Part shown: positions 7,415-15,505 of the stretch, piece by piece
Layout of the letters: each line of letters starts with the position of its first letter
How positions within the stretch are numbered: position 1 is the stretch's first letter
Source: Verrucomicrobiaceae bacterium
Lineage (GTDB): Bacteria > Verrucomicrobiota > Verrucomicrobiia > Verrucomicrobiales > Verrucomicrobiaceae
Direction: 5' to 3'
Assembly: GCA_027489965.1 (NCBI GenBank)
Contig: JAIXZA010000010.1
Span: 26,954 to 90,953 of the forward strand
DNA: 64,000 bases
Translations under genes and position numbers: made by a program
Notes under the pieces: model-generated
Seen by the model: the letters and a program-made list of their open reading frames with translations, nothing else
Told to the model about the DNA's origin: nothing
The model's database searches: none

Positions 7415-7948
7415 TCAGTCCATAGCCCTTGCCTCTGAGCGCTCTCTTTTCTCACGGGTAGCTTGGAGTAAAGAGCGTGTCTTCGCTATGCCAGTAGATG
7501 TTAAGGTGTAACGTTTTTGTGATTGCTGACTCTCCCCCTCTTTGGATGCGATATCTGCCCAGCCTTTTTGGACTAGCGCTGTCATTGCCGCAGTCACGTT
7601 GCCAATCTCGTTGCTGGTTTCTTTTAGAAACTCCGTCACTTGGCGTCCTGTAAATTCTTTCAATTCATACAGATCGCAGATAGCATAAGCAGCTAAGATC
7701 ACCTTGTCAGAGGTTGCGAGCGCAGGCTCGTCAAGAAGGACATTTCTTGCTGTCTCGTAGGTCGGTGGGGGGCAGGATCGCGCGCTTCCGCCAGACTCCC
7801 GGATTTGAATGCTACGAGTAATAGCATCACGAGTGCTGGCATCCACACCCATCAACGCTGCTTCTACTACCCACCTGCGCTCGCTAGATGAGAGCATTTG
7901 AATCATTTGTAGAGCGTTCAGGCTCTGTTGTGTCATGCCGGGATTCAT
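7415..7948 (-). CDS. Hypothetical protein with probable C-terminal winged-helix domain
   Basis: 177 residues, family not recognised. The N-terminal half is helical (MIQMLSSSERRWVVEAALMG). Residues about 95-165 look like a winged helix: FTGRQVTEFLKE as helix 2, TAAMTALVQKGWADI as recognition helix and start of the wing, then KRYTLTSTGIAKTRSLL as the C-terminal strand and helix. The tail is strongly basic and acidic (REKRERSEARAMD). It starts 13 bases after the putative ADP-ribosyltransferase gene on the same strand, so the two are probably co-transcribed, and this protein could be a regulator or antitoxin for it. The pairing is inference from spacing only. Confidence 0.6.
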   Translation of the reverse strand: MNPGMTQQSLNALQMIQMLSSSERRWVVEAALMGVDASTRDAITRSIQIRESGGSARSCPPPTYETARNVLLDEPALATSDKVILAAYAICDLYELKEFTGRQVTEFLKETSNEIGNVTAAMTALVQKGWADIASKEGESQQSQKRYTLTSTGIAKTRSLLQATREKRERSEARAMD

Positions 7949-7961
7949 CTTTTGGGCACTT

Positions 7962-8393
7962 TCATCTTAGAGAGCGATAGTCGATGTCTTGTACTTGGGT
8001 GATCGCAAGGTGAGGAATATGGCCAATTACCAGCCACTCCTCATCGTTTGTGGCCATCAGCAACGCTTCTTGTGCTCTCGAGAACATTTCTCCCTTCCAC
8101 ACACCGTTCGCAATCAACCAGTCAATGATAAAGGAACAAGGGTTCACAAGTTCGACCGCTGAAGGGAGCTCAATTTCATATACCGCTCCATAATCGACAG
8201 CAAATCGGGCGGCGATTCGAGCACTAGCACTCACCGAAATGAATGGTGTTTCTCGTGTATCATCAAGAATATGCTCAATAATAGACTCAATTGTCACAGG
8301 CCTTCCAAGATTGTGGGCAGTGAACCCTACGGCCTTCCGATGGCCTGAATTAGACCCTGCGTTACCCAAATATTCTCCTCGATAAAAGCGCAT
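7962..8393 (-). CDS. Putative ADP-ribosyltransferase-fold protein (toxin-like)
   Basis: 143 residues. The layout resembles R-S-E type ADP-ribosyltransferases: FYRG near the N-terminus with Arg5, TPFISVSASARIAARFA at about 49-65 giving the S-x-S element (Ser53, Ser55) followed by the helix with FA, YGAVYEIEL at 68-76, and an acidic segment AQEALLMATNDEEWLVIGHIP (107-127) holding candidate catalytic glutamates (109, 118, 119). These folds transfer ADP-ribose from NAD and are common in toxins and toxin-antitoxin modules. No export signal is present, so an intracellular target is implied. It is first in a likely two-gene operon with the winged-helix gene at 7415-7948. Fold assignment is by motif pattern only. 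Confidence 0.6.
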   Translation of the reverse strand: MRFYRGEYLGNAGSNSGHRKAVGFTAHNLGRPVTIESIIEHILDDTRETPFISVSASARIAARFAVDYGAVYEIELPSAVELVNPCSFIIDWLIANGVWKGEMFSRAQEALLMATNDEEWLVIGHIPHLAITQVQDIDYRSLR

Positions 8394-8463
8394 GACGGAA
8401 AGAACGGAATAATATCTAGCCCAGGTGTCTTTTCAAGATCTTTTCAAAAACATTTAATCATAT

Positions 8464-8478
8464 CAGGGCTCTGCCCTG
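8464..8478. promoter_or_regulatory. Inverted repeat upstream of the ADP-ribosyltransferase-like gene
   Basis: CAGGGC-TCT-GCCCTG is a perfect 6-bp stem with a 3-base loop, about 70 bases upstream of the start at 8393 and followed by AT-rich DNA (about 8480-8610). It may be an operator for the two-gene unit or a small terminator; nothing decides between these. Confidence 0.3.
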
Positions 8479-8615
8479 TTAAAATTTAACGATTACCTCC
8501 GAACTTGATCGAAAATGACTAATTCATTTAAAAAATATGAATGACTTTGCTTGATAATTGCTAAAACTTAACAATATTTAACTTTAATTAACTACTTTTG
8601 GCACTAGATTGAAAT

Positions 8616-8933
8616 ATGAAATCCCATATCACCATCAACCTCGCCGATATTGAGATCGGCGGGTCGACTGGCGAGCATCCTACTGTGGCAGTGGTGCCGC
8701 TCGAAATCGACAATCCCATTGTCCTGCTCTGCACGAGCTCGGACCCAAGTGGCTCTCCGTTCGACCTACGAAAAGGCATGTTATTTAGAGACGGTCACAC
8801 CTTTCAGAAATCGGTCTTGCGCCAACTGTCGCTCTTTATACAGAAGCGTAGGAGCGAGTCTCTTAAAATGGAGACTGCAAGTGAAATCGAGGCGAAGCTT
8901 CAGAAACGGATCATTGCAGCAGCATATGCTTAA
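8616..8933 (+). CDS. Hypothetical protein
   Basis: 105 residues, not recognised. Strand-rich N-terminal half (ITINLADIEIGG, TVAVVPLEIDNPIVLLC) and a helical, basic C-terminal half (KSVLRQLSLFIQKRRSESLK, EIEAKLQKRIIAAAYA). The ATG at 8616 follows an AT-rich stretch suitable for a promoter. The gene stands alone, divergent from the ADP-ribosyltransferase-like gene, with a divergent trace of the dispersed repeat just after its stop (about 8941-8970). It could be a genuine small accessory gene; no homologous family is named. Confidence 0.5.
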   Translation: MKSHITINLADIEIGGSTGEHPTVAVVPLEIDNPIVLLCTSSDPSGSPFDLRKGMLFRDGHTFQKSVLRQLSLFIQKRRSESLKMETASEIEAKLQKRIIAAAYA

Positions 8934-9092
8934 CGATGAAGAAATGAACTGTCTCTTCCTCAATCGAGGCTTCGCACAGTCATTGAATGAGCGGCGATAG
9001 GCTTTCGAGAGTCTTGCGCCGCACAGCAGGGTTCCAAAGAAGAGCGCCTCATCTTCGACCAAAGAGTCGATGATTTCAGGAAAGCGGGGTGC

Positions 9093-9122
9093 AGAGACGA
9101 AGTGTTTGTCCCTCTATCGAGG
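9093..9122 (+). repeat. Dispersed repeat copy
   Basis: GAGACGAAGTGTTTGTCCCT then CTATCGAGGT fits the consensus with three differences. It lies between the two small genes at 8616 and 9162. Confidence 0.6.
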
Positions 9123-9161
9123 TCTGGCATAATTAGAAGGCCGTGCTTCCCACTGGCCGAG

Positions 9162-9425
9162 TCAAAGGGCGAACCACAGCGCGAGATGCAGAGCGCCGAT
9201 GTAGAGCACCCAGACATGCATGCGGCCGTACATGAGTCCACCGCTTGTTTCGCTCGGTGTGTCGCTACAGCGGCCAAACCATTCATCCTGTTTTTTCCAG
9301 AGGAGAACGCCTGCGGGGATCAGAACGAGCAGGCCGATCACACCGACGGTTCTCATGACTAATTGGCCTTCGGGTGTCATTTTGGCCAGGAGGAGGAAGC
9401 ATTGAATCAGATTCATATCCGCCAT
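9162..9425 (-). CDS. Small two-segment membrane protein
   Basis: 87 residues, with hydrophobic segments at about residues 25-42 (TVGVIGLLVLIPAGVLLW) and 70-86 (HVWVLYIGALHLALWF). A short loop between them is rich in polar residues and has one cysteine. Function unknown. Translation could also start at the fourth codon (MNLIQCF). Part of this gene (9321-9360) is duplicated at 13965-14004, where 37 of 40 bases match and the frame still reads MRTDGVIGLLVL. A coding relative therefore once existed there, which supports this being a real gene. Confidence 0.55.
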   Translation of the reverse strand: MADMNLIQCFLLLAKMTPEGQLVMRTVGVIGLLVLIPAGVLLWKKQDEWFGRCSDTPSETSGGLMYGRMHVWVLYIGALHLALWFAL

Positions 9426-9501
9426 GTTCGCTTCAGCACGTGGTGCAGCCAGATACAGATGGTCAAATACGTGACCAGTACAGATCTAACTCAAAAAGGC
9501 T

Positions 9502-10923
9502 TTACTCAGCCAGCCGTTTGGCTAGATCGCCGAGAGTCTTGATGGCCCCAGCGATGCGAGCTGACCAGTGTTCGCCGCACGAGATGCGGATGCAGTTGGT
9601 GAAGCGTTGATCGAGAGAAAACATGTGACCGGGAGCGATGCTGATGCCGCGTGCCAGCGCCCGTTCATAAAGTTGCAAAGCATCCACCTTGAGCGGCATG
9701 GTGACCCAGAGCAGGAAACCGCCCTGCGGTGAAGTGACGGTTGTGCCCTCAGGAAACGCCGCGAGGATGGCGCGCCGTGCTTGCATCACATTGTTCTTGT
9801 AGATCGAGCGCGCCCCCCTCAGCCAGTGGTCGTAGCCACCCTCGGCCAGGAAGCCTGCAATGGCGAGTTCCGGTAGAGTCGCCGTCGCCAGCGTATGAGT
9901 CAGCTTGGCCGTTCGAACCTGGTGGAAAAAGCGTCCTGGAGTGACCCAGCCAACTCGATATCCAGGGGCCAGAGTCTTTGAAAAGGAACTGCAAAACAAG
10001 ACGATGCCCGAGTCATCATAGGATTTGCAGGTTCGGGATCGCTTGGCCCCGAAAGGCAGTTCGCCAAAGACGTCGTCCTCGATCAGCGGGATCTCGTGCT
10101 TTTTGCAAAGGCTCACGAGCTGCTGTTTGGCATCCTCAGGCATCGTGGCTCCGAGAGGATTGCTGAAGGCTGGAAGCACGATGCAGGCGGCCACGCGCTG
10201 ATGCTTCAATGCACTCTTCAACACATCCAGCCTCATGCCGTGCTGAGGATCGGTGGGGATCTCCAGCACACGCAGGGCGAGCGCCTCAAGGACATGCAGC
10301 AGGCCAAAGTAGGTGGGGGTCTCCACGACCACCACATCGCCGGGTTGAGTGACAGCACGCAGGCAGAGCATCAGCGCCTCGGTGGCTCCGCAGGTGGTGA
10401 TGATCTCTGCTGGTGAGACGACTGCGCCGCCCTTGAGCATGCGCTTGCTGATCTGCCGCCTCAGCGTTTCAGAACCCGGTGGCAGATCATACATGACACC
10501 ACGTGATCCCGCGTGGCGCGCTTTTTCAGCGAGCATGCGGTTTAGCTTCACTGTCGGCAGGATGTCCGCGCTCGGCACCGCACCCCCAAGAGCGATCAAG
10601 TTCGCCGATGCCACGGCATCAAACAGGCTGGCGTGCAGATTGCCGAGACTGCCCGACATGGGAACACGCGGCGGGTGGGGGCGCAGGTCTAGGTCTGTCT
10701 TGGGGGACGGATGTTTGACAAAAAATCCAGACTTGGGCTGCGGCTCCACCAGACCTCGTGATTCGAGTTCCACGAAAGCCTGGACAGCCGTGCTCATGCT
10801 GACGTGATGCTGATCACAGACAGCGCGCAAAGAGGGCGTGCGTTCGCCAGGACGCAGCACACCATCACTGATCAACTTCGCGACTGCGTTGGCGATTTGG
10901 ATGTAGAGCGGCAGTCGAGCCAT
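9502..10923 (-). CDS. MocR-type GntR/aminotransferase fusion transcriptional regulator
   Basis: 473 residues. The N-terminal GntR winged helix covers about 1-75 (PLYIQIANAVAKLI, then LRPGERTPSLRAVCDQHHVS, a typical GntR recognition region). A linker precedes a fold-type I aminotransferase domain from about 95 to 470: CGATEALMLCLRAV, ETPTYFGLLHVLEAL, PLIEDDVFGELPFG, and SSFSKTLAPGYRVGW with the PLP-binding lysine in SFSKT. MocR proteins use PLP or an amino-compound adduct as ligand and usually control a neighbouring gene. The nearest divergent gene is the DUF4143 ATPase at 11243, which is not an obvious target. Autoregulation is possible. All key residues are intact. Confidence 0.92.
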   Translation of the reverse strand: MARLPLYIQIANAVAKLISDGVLRPGERTPSLRAVCDQHHVSMSTAVQAFVELESRGLVEPQPKSGFFVKHPSPKTDLDLRPHPPRVPMSGSLGNLHASLFDAVASANLIALGGAVPSADILPTVKLNRMLAEKARHAGSRGVMYDLPPGSETLRRQISKRMLKGGAVVSPAEIITTCGATEALMLCLRAVTQPGDVVVVETPTYFGLLHVLEALALRVLEIPTDPQHGMRLDVLKSALKHQRVAACIVLPAFSNPLGATMPEDAKQQLVSLCKKHEIPLIEDDVFGELPFGAKRSRTCKSYDDSGIVLFCSSFSKTLAPGYRVGWVTPGRFFHQVRTAKLTHTLATATLPELAIAGFLAEGGYDHWLRGARSIYKNNVMQARRAILAAFPEGTTVTSPQGGFLLWVTMPLKVDALQLYERALARGISIAPGHMFSLDQRFTNCIRISCGEHWSARIAGAIKTLGDLAKRLAE

Positions 10924-10990
10924 GGCAGCGACAAAGAGGGCAGGAAGCGATGCCTGACAAACGGCAAGACTATCAAACTATGGGCGATGG

Positions 10991-11020
10991 GAGACAAAGT
11001 GCCTGTCCCTCCATGGCGGT
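10991..11020 (+). repeat. Dispersed repeat copy
   Basis: GAGACAAAGTGCCTGTCCCT then CCATGGCGGT, two to four differences from consensus. It lies 68 bases upstream of the MocR start, in the divergent intergenic region. Confidence 0.65.
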
Positions 11021-11242
11021 GCACATTCTCAAATGAAGAGGCTCCGGAGTCGTCTTGGCAACCGCACAGCTCGCAGTGTTTTTTGAGCATTAGGAGCGTC
11101 TTTTTTGAGTTTTCAAGGCTCATATGGAAGTCAAATAAACCTTGCAATACATTGTTTTTAATGATTTTATAAATGTGATTGTAAAATATGCGATTGAATC
11201 CATGAAATTCGATGTCAGAATCATGGGGAACTTTAGCCTGCC

Positions 11243-12556
11243 ATGATCACCCACATCCAGCGCCATCTTGCCGACCGCATCCGTGATGTCGCAAAGCACT
11301 ATCCGGTGATCTTGCTCACGGGCGCACGGCAGACTGGAAAGACCACGCTGCTACGCGATCTCTTCCCAGATGCGCCATTTCACACGCTGGATCTTCCGTC
11401 TGTGGCGCATGAAGCGGAACACAATGGCACGGCCTTTCTCGACTCCCTCGCGACTCACCCTGTGGTGATCCTCGATGAAGTGCAGTATGCTCCTGCTCTC
11501 TTTCGCTCGATCAAGGCAGCCGTGGATGCGGATCGCCATCGCATGGGGCGCTTTTTGATGACCGGCTCCCAGAAGTTCGCGCTCATGCAAAGCGTGTCCG
11601 AAAGCCTCGCAGGCCGCTGTGCGATCATCGAAGTGGACACCCTCGCGCCGGCGGAACTCATGGACACGAACCCCATGCAGCCACTGAAGGTGGAAGACAT
11701 GATGTGGCGCGGTGGCTACCCAGAACTCTGGCGCGTGCCCGACATGCCTGCGCGTGACTTTTACGCGAGCTACATGGCCACCTACCTCGAACGCGATGTT
11801 CGCCAACTCGTGAATGTCACGAACTTGCGCGACTTCGAACGCTTCGTGCGCATGTGTGCCACGCTTTCCGCGCAGCAGGTGAATCTGCACAAGATTTCCT
11901 CCGACATCGGCATCGCTGCGAGCACGGCGAAGCAGTGGCTCAGCGTGCTGGAAACCTCGAACATCGTCCACATCCTCTCCCCCTACTTCCGCAATCACGG
12001 GAAGCGCCTTGTCAGAATGCCGAAGCTGTATTTTCGCGACACGGGACTGCTGTGCTTCCTGCTCGGCCTCTCGACTCCTCAGCAGATGCTGGAGTCCACT
12101 TTCATCGGGGCGATCTGGGAAACCTATGTCCTGGGGCAGATCAAGCGGGCGCGTGAAGCGCAAGCCAGCCCAGCAGAAATCTACTTCTGGCGGGATGCGC
12201 AGGGCGTGGAAGTGGACTTCGCCGTTTGGCTGAATGGCCGCGTGCAGTTCATCGAAGCCAAGTGGAACGAAACCGGTGGCGATGCCAAAGCTCTCAAGCC
12301 CATGCAGCAGGTGCGTGAGGTCATGGGCGATGCAGCTTCGGATCGTCATCTACTCGCTTGTCGCACGCCTTATGCGCACTGGCATCCCAGTGACCCGAGT
12401 GTTCGTGTCATCAACGGGCACCTCTTCCGTGATTGGTTCAATGTGCCAGCTCCAGATACCAATTCAGTGGCTGAAGCAGCCGCCAACTACATCGTGAACC
12501 CACGCAAGAAACGCGCGGCGAAGCGCAAAAAGAATCCAAAACAAGCGACAGGCTGA
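11243..12556 (+). CDS. ATP-binding protein of the AAA_14/DUF4143 family
   Basis: 437 residues. N-terminal P-loop ATPase: Walker A in LLTGARQTGKTTLL (about 24-37), Walker B in HPVVILDEVQYAP (about 72-84), sensor-like LMTGSQKFAL. The middle and C-terminal part matches DUF4143: YMATYLERDVRQLVNV, LHKISSDIGIAASTAKQWLSVLE (a winged-helix-like segment), YFRDTGLLCFLLG and EVDFAVWLNGRVQFIEAKW, a restriction-endonuclease-like core with D, E and K. The family is common in mobile and accessory DNA and its cellular role is uncertain. The C-terminus ends in a lysine/arginine-rich tail. It is monocistronic, preceded by an AT-rich promoter region at about 11130-11230. Confidence 0.9.
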   Translation: MITHIQRHLADRIRDVAKHYPVILLTGARQTGKTTLLRDLFPDAPFHTLDLPSVAHEAEHNGTAFLDSLATHPVVILDEVQYAPALFRSIKAAVDADRHRMGRFLMTGSQKFALMQSVSESLAGRCAIIEVDTLAPAELMDTNPMQPLKVEDMMWRGGYPELWRVPDMPARDFYASYMATYLERDVRQLVNVTNLRDFERFVRMCATLSAQQVNLHKISSDIGIAASTAKQWLSVLETSNIVHILSPYFRNHGKRLVRMPKLYFRDTGLLCFLLGLSTPQQMLESTFIGAIWETYVLGQIKRAREAQASPAEIYFWRDAQGVEVDFAVWLNGRVQFIEAKWNETGGDAKALKPMQQVREVMGDAASDRHLLACRTPYAHWHPSDPSVRVINGHLFRDWFNVPAPDTNSVAEAAANYIVNPRKKRAAKRKKNPKQATG

Positions 12557-13093
12557 AGGGCCTAGGCCAGATCAAATTCCGCGCTCATGTTTATGGGTCT
12601 GAAAGAGGCCTGCAAAGAACGATGCGTCAGCCTTGATTCCTGAAATCAGGCCTGCGATGCAGCGCCGGATTTACCACGCTCCAGCAAATTGCCGAGGCTC
12701 GCCACCATACCTCCGATGTCGCTCATTTTGGAGAGGATGATCATTGGGGTGGCGAGTAGACAAAGTGTCTATCCCTCTATTGCGGTCTCTGACCTTTTGC
12801 GTGGTCCAGCGTTGGGAAGCATGGTTCACCTACAAAGCTGATCCAGCTCCCGAGGTGTTCATTTTCTGAAACAATAATTGGGTTAACCTAATTAAGATGT
12901 CGATAAAAATACGTTAGACGGATGAAACTCCGCTGAAAATAGACAAAGCTGAACTACTGACCACTTCACTTTGGAATATTCCTCAAAGCTTTGAACTTAG
13001 ATAACCAATTATGTTGTTTCGGGCCACCAAAAATCTGCGTCCCTTCCATAGCTAAAGTGACTCGTTCATAGAACACAATTTTCCATTTTAAAC
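12557..13093. other. Intergenic region with a dispersed repeat
   Basis: About 540 bases with no convincing gene. A minus-strand frame at 12646-12744 (32 residues, MIILSKMSDIGGMVASLGNL and 12 more) could be the tail of a lost gene but matches no family I know. The best dispersed-repeat copy lies at 12755-12786, and 12860-13090 is AT-rich and may hold the promoter of the next gene. Confidence 0.45.
12755..12786 (+). repeat. Dispersed repeat copy, near consensus
   Basis: AGTAGACAAAGTGTCTATCC then CTCTATTGCGGT. The left half contains GACA-AAG-TGTC, a short inverted repeat that seems to be the family's core. Confidence 0.65.
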
Positions 13094-13963
13094 ATGAAGA
13101 AACCATACCCACTCGCCCTTCTGGTTTTTCTCGTTGGAATTCTCCCAGCTTTTGGTCAGGTCGATCCATTGCAAACCGCGCCTGGTTTTGCCCCAACATT
13201 CAAACTAAACGAATCCATCACGGAAAGCGTCGAGACGACTGTGGACACTAAAATTGGTGGCTGTGGAGAGTATGACCCAGTGACGCGTGAGCAGTTAACT
13301 TCAGATTCAAGTTCGATCAGCATTACCGCTAACATCTCTGGAGTCAGTCTTGCGAGTATTCAACCCGAGACGCCTTTCGCGGTGAAGGTTGGACGGTTGA
13401 GCTTCACAGGAATTCTGGGACAAGACCCCTCCTACACTGAAGCAAACAAAGCCACCAGGCGAAGCATTGTTATCTCAAAGAAAGTCGTGGTTGATGAGGA
13501 CCATACGATTGGTGGCTACAGTGTGAAGCTTTCTTGGACTGCTACGCGACTGATCATCGATATTACCGGTTCTCGTAGTTTTAAGTCTTTGGTTGCTGAG
13601 GAATTAATGGAAGAACTATTAGATCCTGCGGATGCTGCATCCTATGCTGGCAAGCCCGAAGTTGGAGCGACGAAATCCATCAAAAATGTCATTTCTGTTT
13701 CAGTGCAGTTTGCCGAGTTTGCATCAGCGCCACGGGATGCCCTCCTCCAGGCCACGTCCTCTGTGAAGAAGGAGATATTCGGCTCAAAAGATGACGTCGA
13801 TTTCGAGGAGTTTTTGCTCGATACCATCGAAATCACTGGTGGATTTGATTTGGCTCTACCAAGCGCCACGATCACGGCCCCTGCTAAAAAGAGCTCTCCT
13901 CGTGGCAAATTCACCTTCACTGGAAAAGCCTCTAATGCCCACGGTATTTCAGCCATCGAATAA
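13094..13963 (+). CDS. Secreted protein, probably truncated in a C-terminal Ig-like domain
   Basis: 289 residues. Sec signal peptide MKKPYPLALLVFLVGILPAFG, then a strand-rich body of unknown family (residues 30-255). The last residues, SATITAPAKKSSPRGKFTFT followed by GKASNAHGISAIE, are the first half of a bacterial Ig-like/cadherin-type domain (pattern PxVTITSPA...GTASDxxGVxxVE), which normally continues for another 40 or more residues. The stop TAA at 13961-13963 is followed one base later by a 40-base duplicated piece of the gene at 9162-9425. Inference: a recombination removed the 3' end and the present stop is accidental. The protein may still be exported. Confidence 0.65.
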   Translation: MKKPYPLALLVFLVGILPAFGQVDPLQTAPGFAPTFKLNESITESVETTVDTKIGGCGEYDPVTREQLTSDSSSISITANISGVSLASIQPETPFAVKVGRLSFTGILGQDPSYTEANKATRRSIVISKKVVVDEDHTIGGYSVKLSWTATRLIIDITGSRSFKSLVAEELMEELLDPADAASYAGKPEVGATKSIKNVISVSVQFAEFASAPRDALLQATSSVKKEIFGSKDDVDFEEFLLDTIEITGGFDLALPSATITAPAKKSSPRGKFTFTGKASNAHGISAIE

Positions 13964-14422
13964 ACAGAACGAGCAGGCCGATCACGCCGTCGGTTCGCAT
14001 GACTCATTCTGAAAACAGAAATGGCTGACCGCCGGTTTGCACCCGTCCTTGATTCCACAAGGCTTTTCGCCTCTCGGGCAATGTCACCCAAGACACAGCC
14101 GCTTCGAGTCGGGAGGTGCAACGGCTCCGTTTTGATCCATTTCGGCTTCTCGGCATCACGCGAGGGCTCGAAGATACGTATGGAGTTCCTTGTGCGGCAT
14201 TTGCGGTTGTAGGGGACATTCCTTTATCCAAGCATAGCTAGTTAGACGGTTGGCGTGATCAACATCGACATGCTGAGCCTTTATCAGCGAATCGCTGATT
14301 TGCCATGGACTGTATTGCTTGATGGCGATCATCGCCTTCCTGATTGCACTCACAAAAGGGAGACGTTTCTTCAGCGCTTCAGATATGAGCAACCGCGCTT
14401 CACTGAGCCTCAAAAAAACCTT
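13964..14422. other. Non-coding junction region with gene debris
   Basis: It starts with the duplicated fragment (13965-14004) and continues for about 400 bases with short open frames on both strands but no recognisable domain. The frame of the next gene is open back to 14255 (extra 56 residues), but that extension has no domain character, so it is left out. Confidence 0.45.
13965..14004 (-). pseudogene. Duplicated fragment of the small membrane protein gene
   Basis: 40 bases match 9321-9360 at 37 positions, including an exact 21-base run. On the minus strand it still encodes MRTDGVIGLLVL versus MRTVGVIGLLVL in the intact gene. It abuts the stop codon of the truncated secreted protein and so marks a recombination junction. 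Confidence 0.6.
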
Positions 14423-14896
14423 ATGACAACTGAATTACTCATCATCCAACTGGTAGAAAAAGACTGGAAAAGAATCGCCGAATTAGCCATCTCTCGTGTT
14501 CATCAGGAGCCAGAGACTCCCAACTATAAATCACTGACAGATGAGGAGCTAATGCTGCGGGCTAGGGATCTCTTGGGCAATCTCGGACAATGGATAAACA
14601 ACCAGGATGATGGTCTGTTGAACCGCCGGTATGAGAGCCTAGGCCGTTTGCGTTTCCAGGATGGTTTTCCCTTGCATGAAGTGGTGTATAAACTTCAGCT
14701 TTTGAAACGCACCATCATCGATCATGCCCGTGATCAACATCTAGAGGTCACCGCCGTCGAACTCTACGCTGAGCAGCAGTTCCTTCAGCGTCTCGACTTG
14801 TTTTTTGATCGCATTATTTACCGGGTGGTTAAAGGCTACAGTGAACAGGGACTTGATTCCTCATCAGGTAAACCAAGTCTCGCCACCATCAGCTGA
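14423..14896 (+). CDS. RsbRD-like N-terminal domain protein
   Basis: 157 residues, all helical, matching the RsbRD N-terminal domain: LVEKDWKRIAELAISRVHQ, then YKSLTDEELMLRARDLLGNL, RRYESLGRLRFQDGFPLHEV and VVYKLQLLKRTIIDHARDQ. This globin-like domain is found at the N-terminus of stress-response RsbR paralogues and some sensor kinases, where it senses an unknown signal. Here it stands alone without STAS or kinase domain. The ATG at 14423 (MTTELLIIQ) is preferred because the domain begins directly after it; an alternative start at 14255 would add a featureless extension. A neighbouring effector is not apparent. Confidence 0.7.
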   Translation: MTTELLIIQLVEKDWKRIAELAISRVHQEPETPNYKSLTDEELMLRARDLLGNLGQWINNQDDGLLNRRYESLGRLRFQDGFPLHEVVYKLQLLKRTIIDHARDQHLEVTAVELYAEQQFLQRLDLFFDRIIYRVVKGYSEQGLDSSSGKPSLATIS

Positions 14897-14960
14897 GCAG
14901 CCTCAGATGGCGATGGATGAAGGAGTGATGAGCTACGTTTTCGGCTAAAGCATCACTGAA

Positions 14961-15395
14961 TCAGGGATTTTCGGCATTGTAAACGGCATGCAGCTGTCCT
15001 GTGCTGCCTTTGGGCCAGTAAGCACCGTCTTCGATCCATTCGTTGAGGCCGCCGATCTCGTCGTCGGTGAGGCTGACTTCCAAACGTGGCATGATTTTGG
15101 GGTGGGTGCCTTTGCGTGTGATCGCGGCTACGAGCAGGCTGTCGTCGGGATCACCGGGGATCACAAAAGGTCGCTTCGTGCGTGGGCTGAGAGGTTTCAG
15201 AGCTCCATCACGATGGGATAAATCCAGCCCAGCAGGGGCAGCAGGGCCTGAGTGACAGCGCAGACAGCTACCCTCCAGTACCGGTTTCACATTCATGGCG
15301 AAGTAGCGATCCTGAGCCGAAGGGAAAAGCGGGCAGGAGCAGGCGCAGAGGAGTGCTGTGGCGAGGAATAGAGTCGCGGTGGATTTCATAATCAT
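14961..15395 (-). CDS. Exported planctomycete-type c-type cytochrome domain protein
   Basis: 144 residues. N-terminal signal peptide with a cysteine-rich end (LFLATALLCACSC, possibly a lipobox), then a PSCyt1-type domain: VKPVLEGSCLRCHSGPAAPAG with the haem-attachment motif CLRCH, GLDLSHRDGALK, VIPGDPDDSLLVAAI, MPRLEVSLTDDEIGGLNEWI with the methionine ligand candidate, and DGAYWP. The same domain occurs within the large protein at 26343-29960. It is normally fused to DUF1549/DUF1553 but is free-standing here. Periplasmic electron transfer is the likely role. The start ATG at 15395 could also be 15389. Confidence 0.82.
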   Translation of the reverse strand: MIMKSTATLFLATALLCACSCPLFPSAQDRYFAMNVKPVLEGSCLRCHSGPAAPAGLDLSHRDGALKPLSPRTKRPFVIPGDPDDSLLVAAITRKGTHPKIMPRLEVSLTDDEIGGLNEWIEDGAYWPKGSTGQLHAVYNAENP

Positions 15396-15505
15396 GAGTT
15401 TAACACAGTCAGCCAGCTATAGACGCAGCCTATCTTGTGCGGGTATGTCATGATCCTGCTTTTGCGGGGGTTGACGCTTCCCTCATTGCTCTGGCAAATA
15501 GGGGC

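Noticed and set aside
11351..12349. Long antisense open frame (332 residues)
   Set aside because: It lies opposite the well-supported DUF4143 ATPase and is rich in His/Arg as expected for a shadow frame.
11243..12556. ParA partner for the ParB-like gene
   Set aside because: The P-loop protein here is the DUF4143 type, lacks the deviant Walker A of ParA and is 6 kb away.
12646..12744. 32-residue minus-strand frame
   Set aside because: Looks protein-like but matches no family and has no start context; mentioned only in the intergenic entry.
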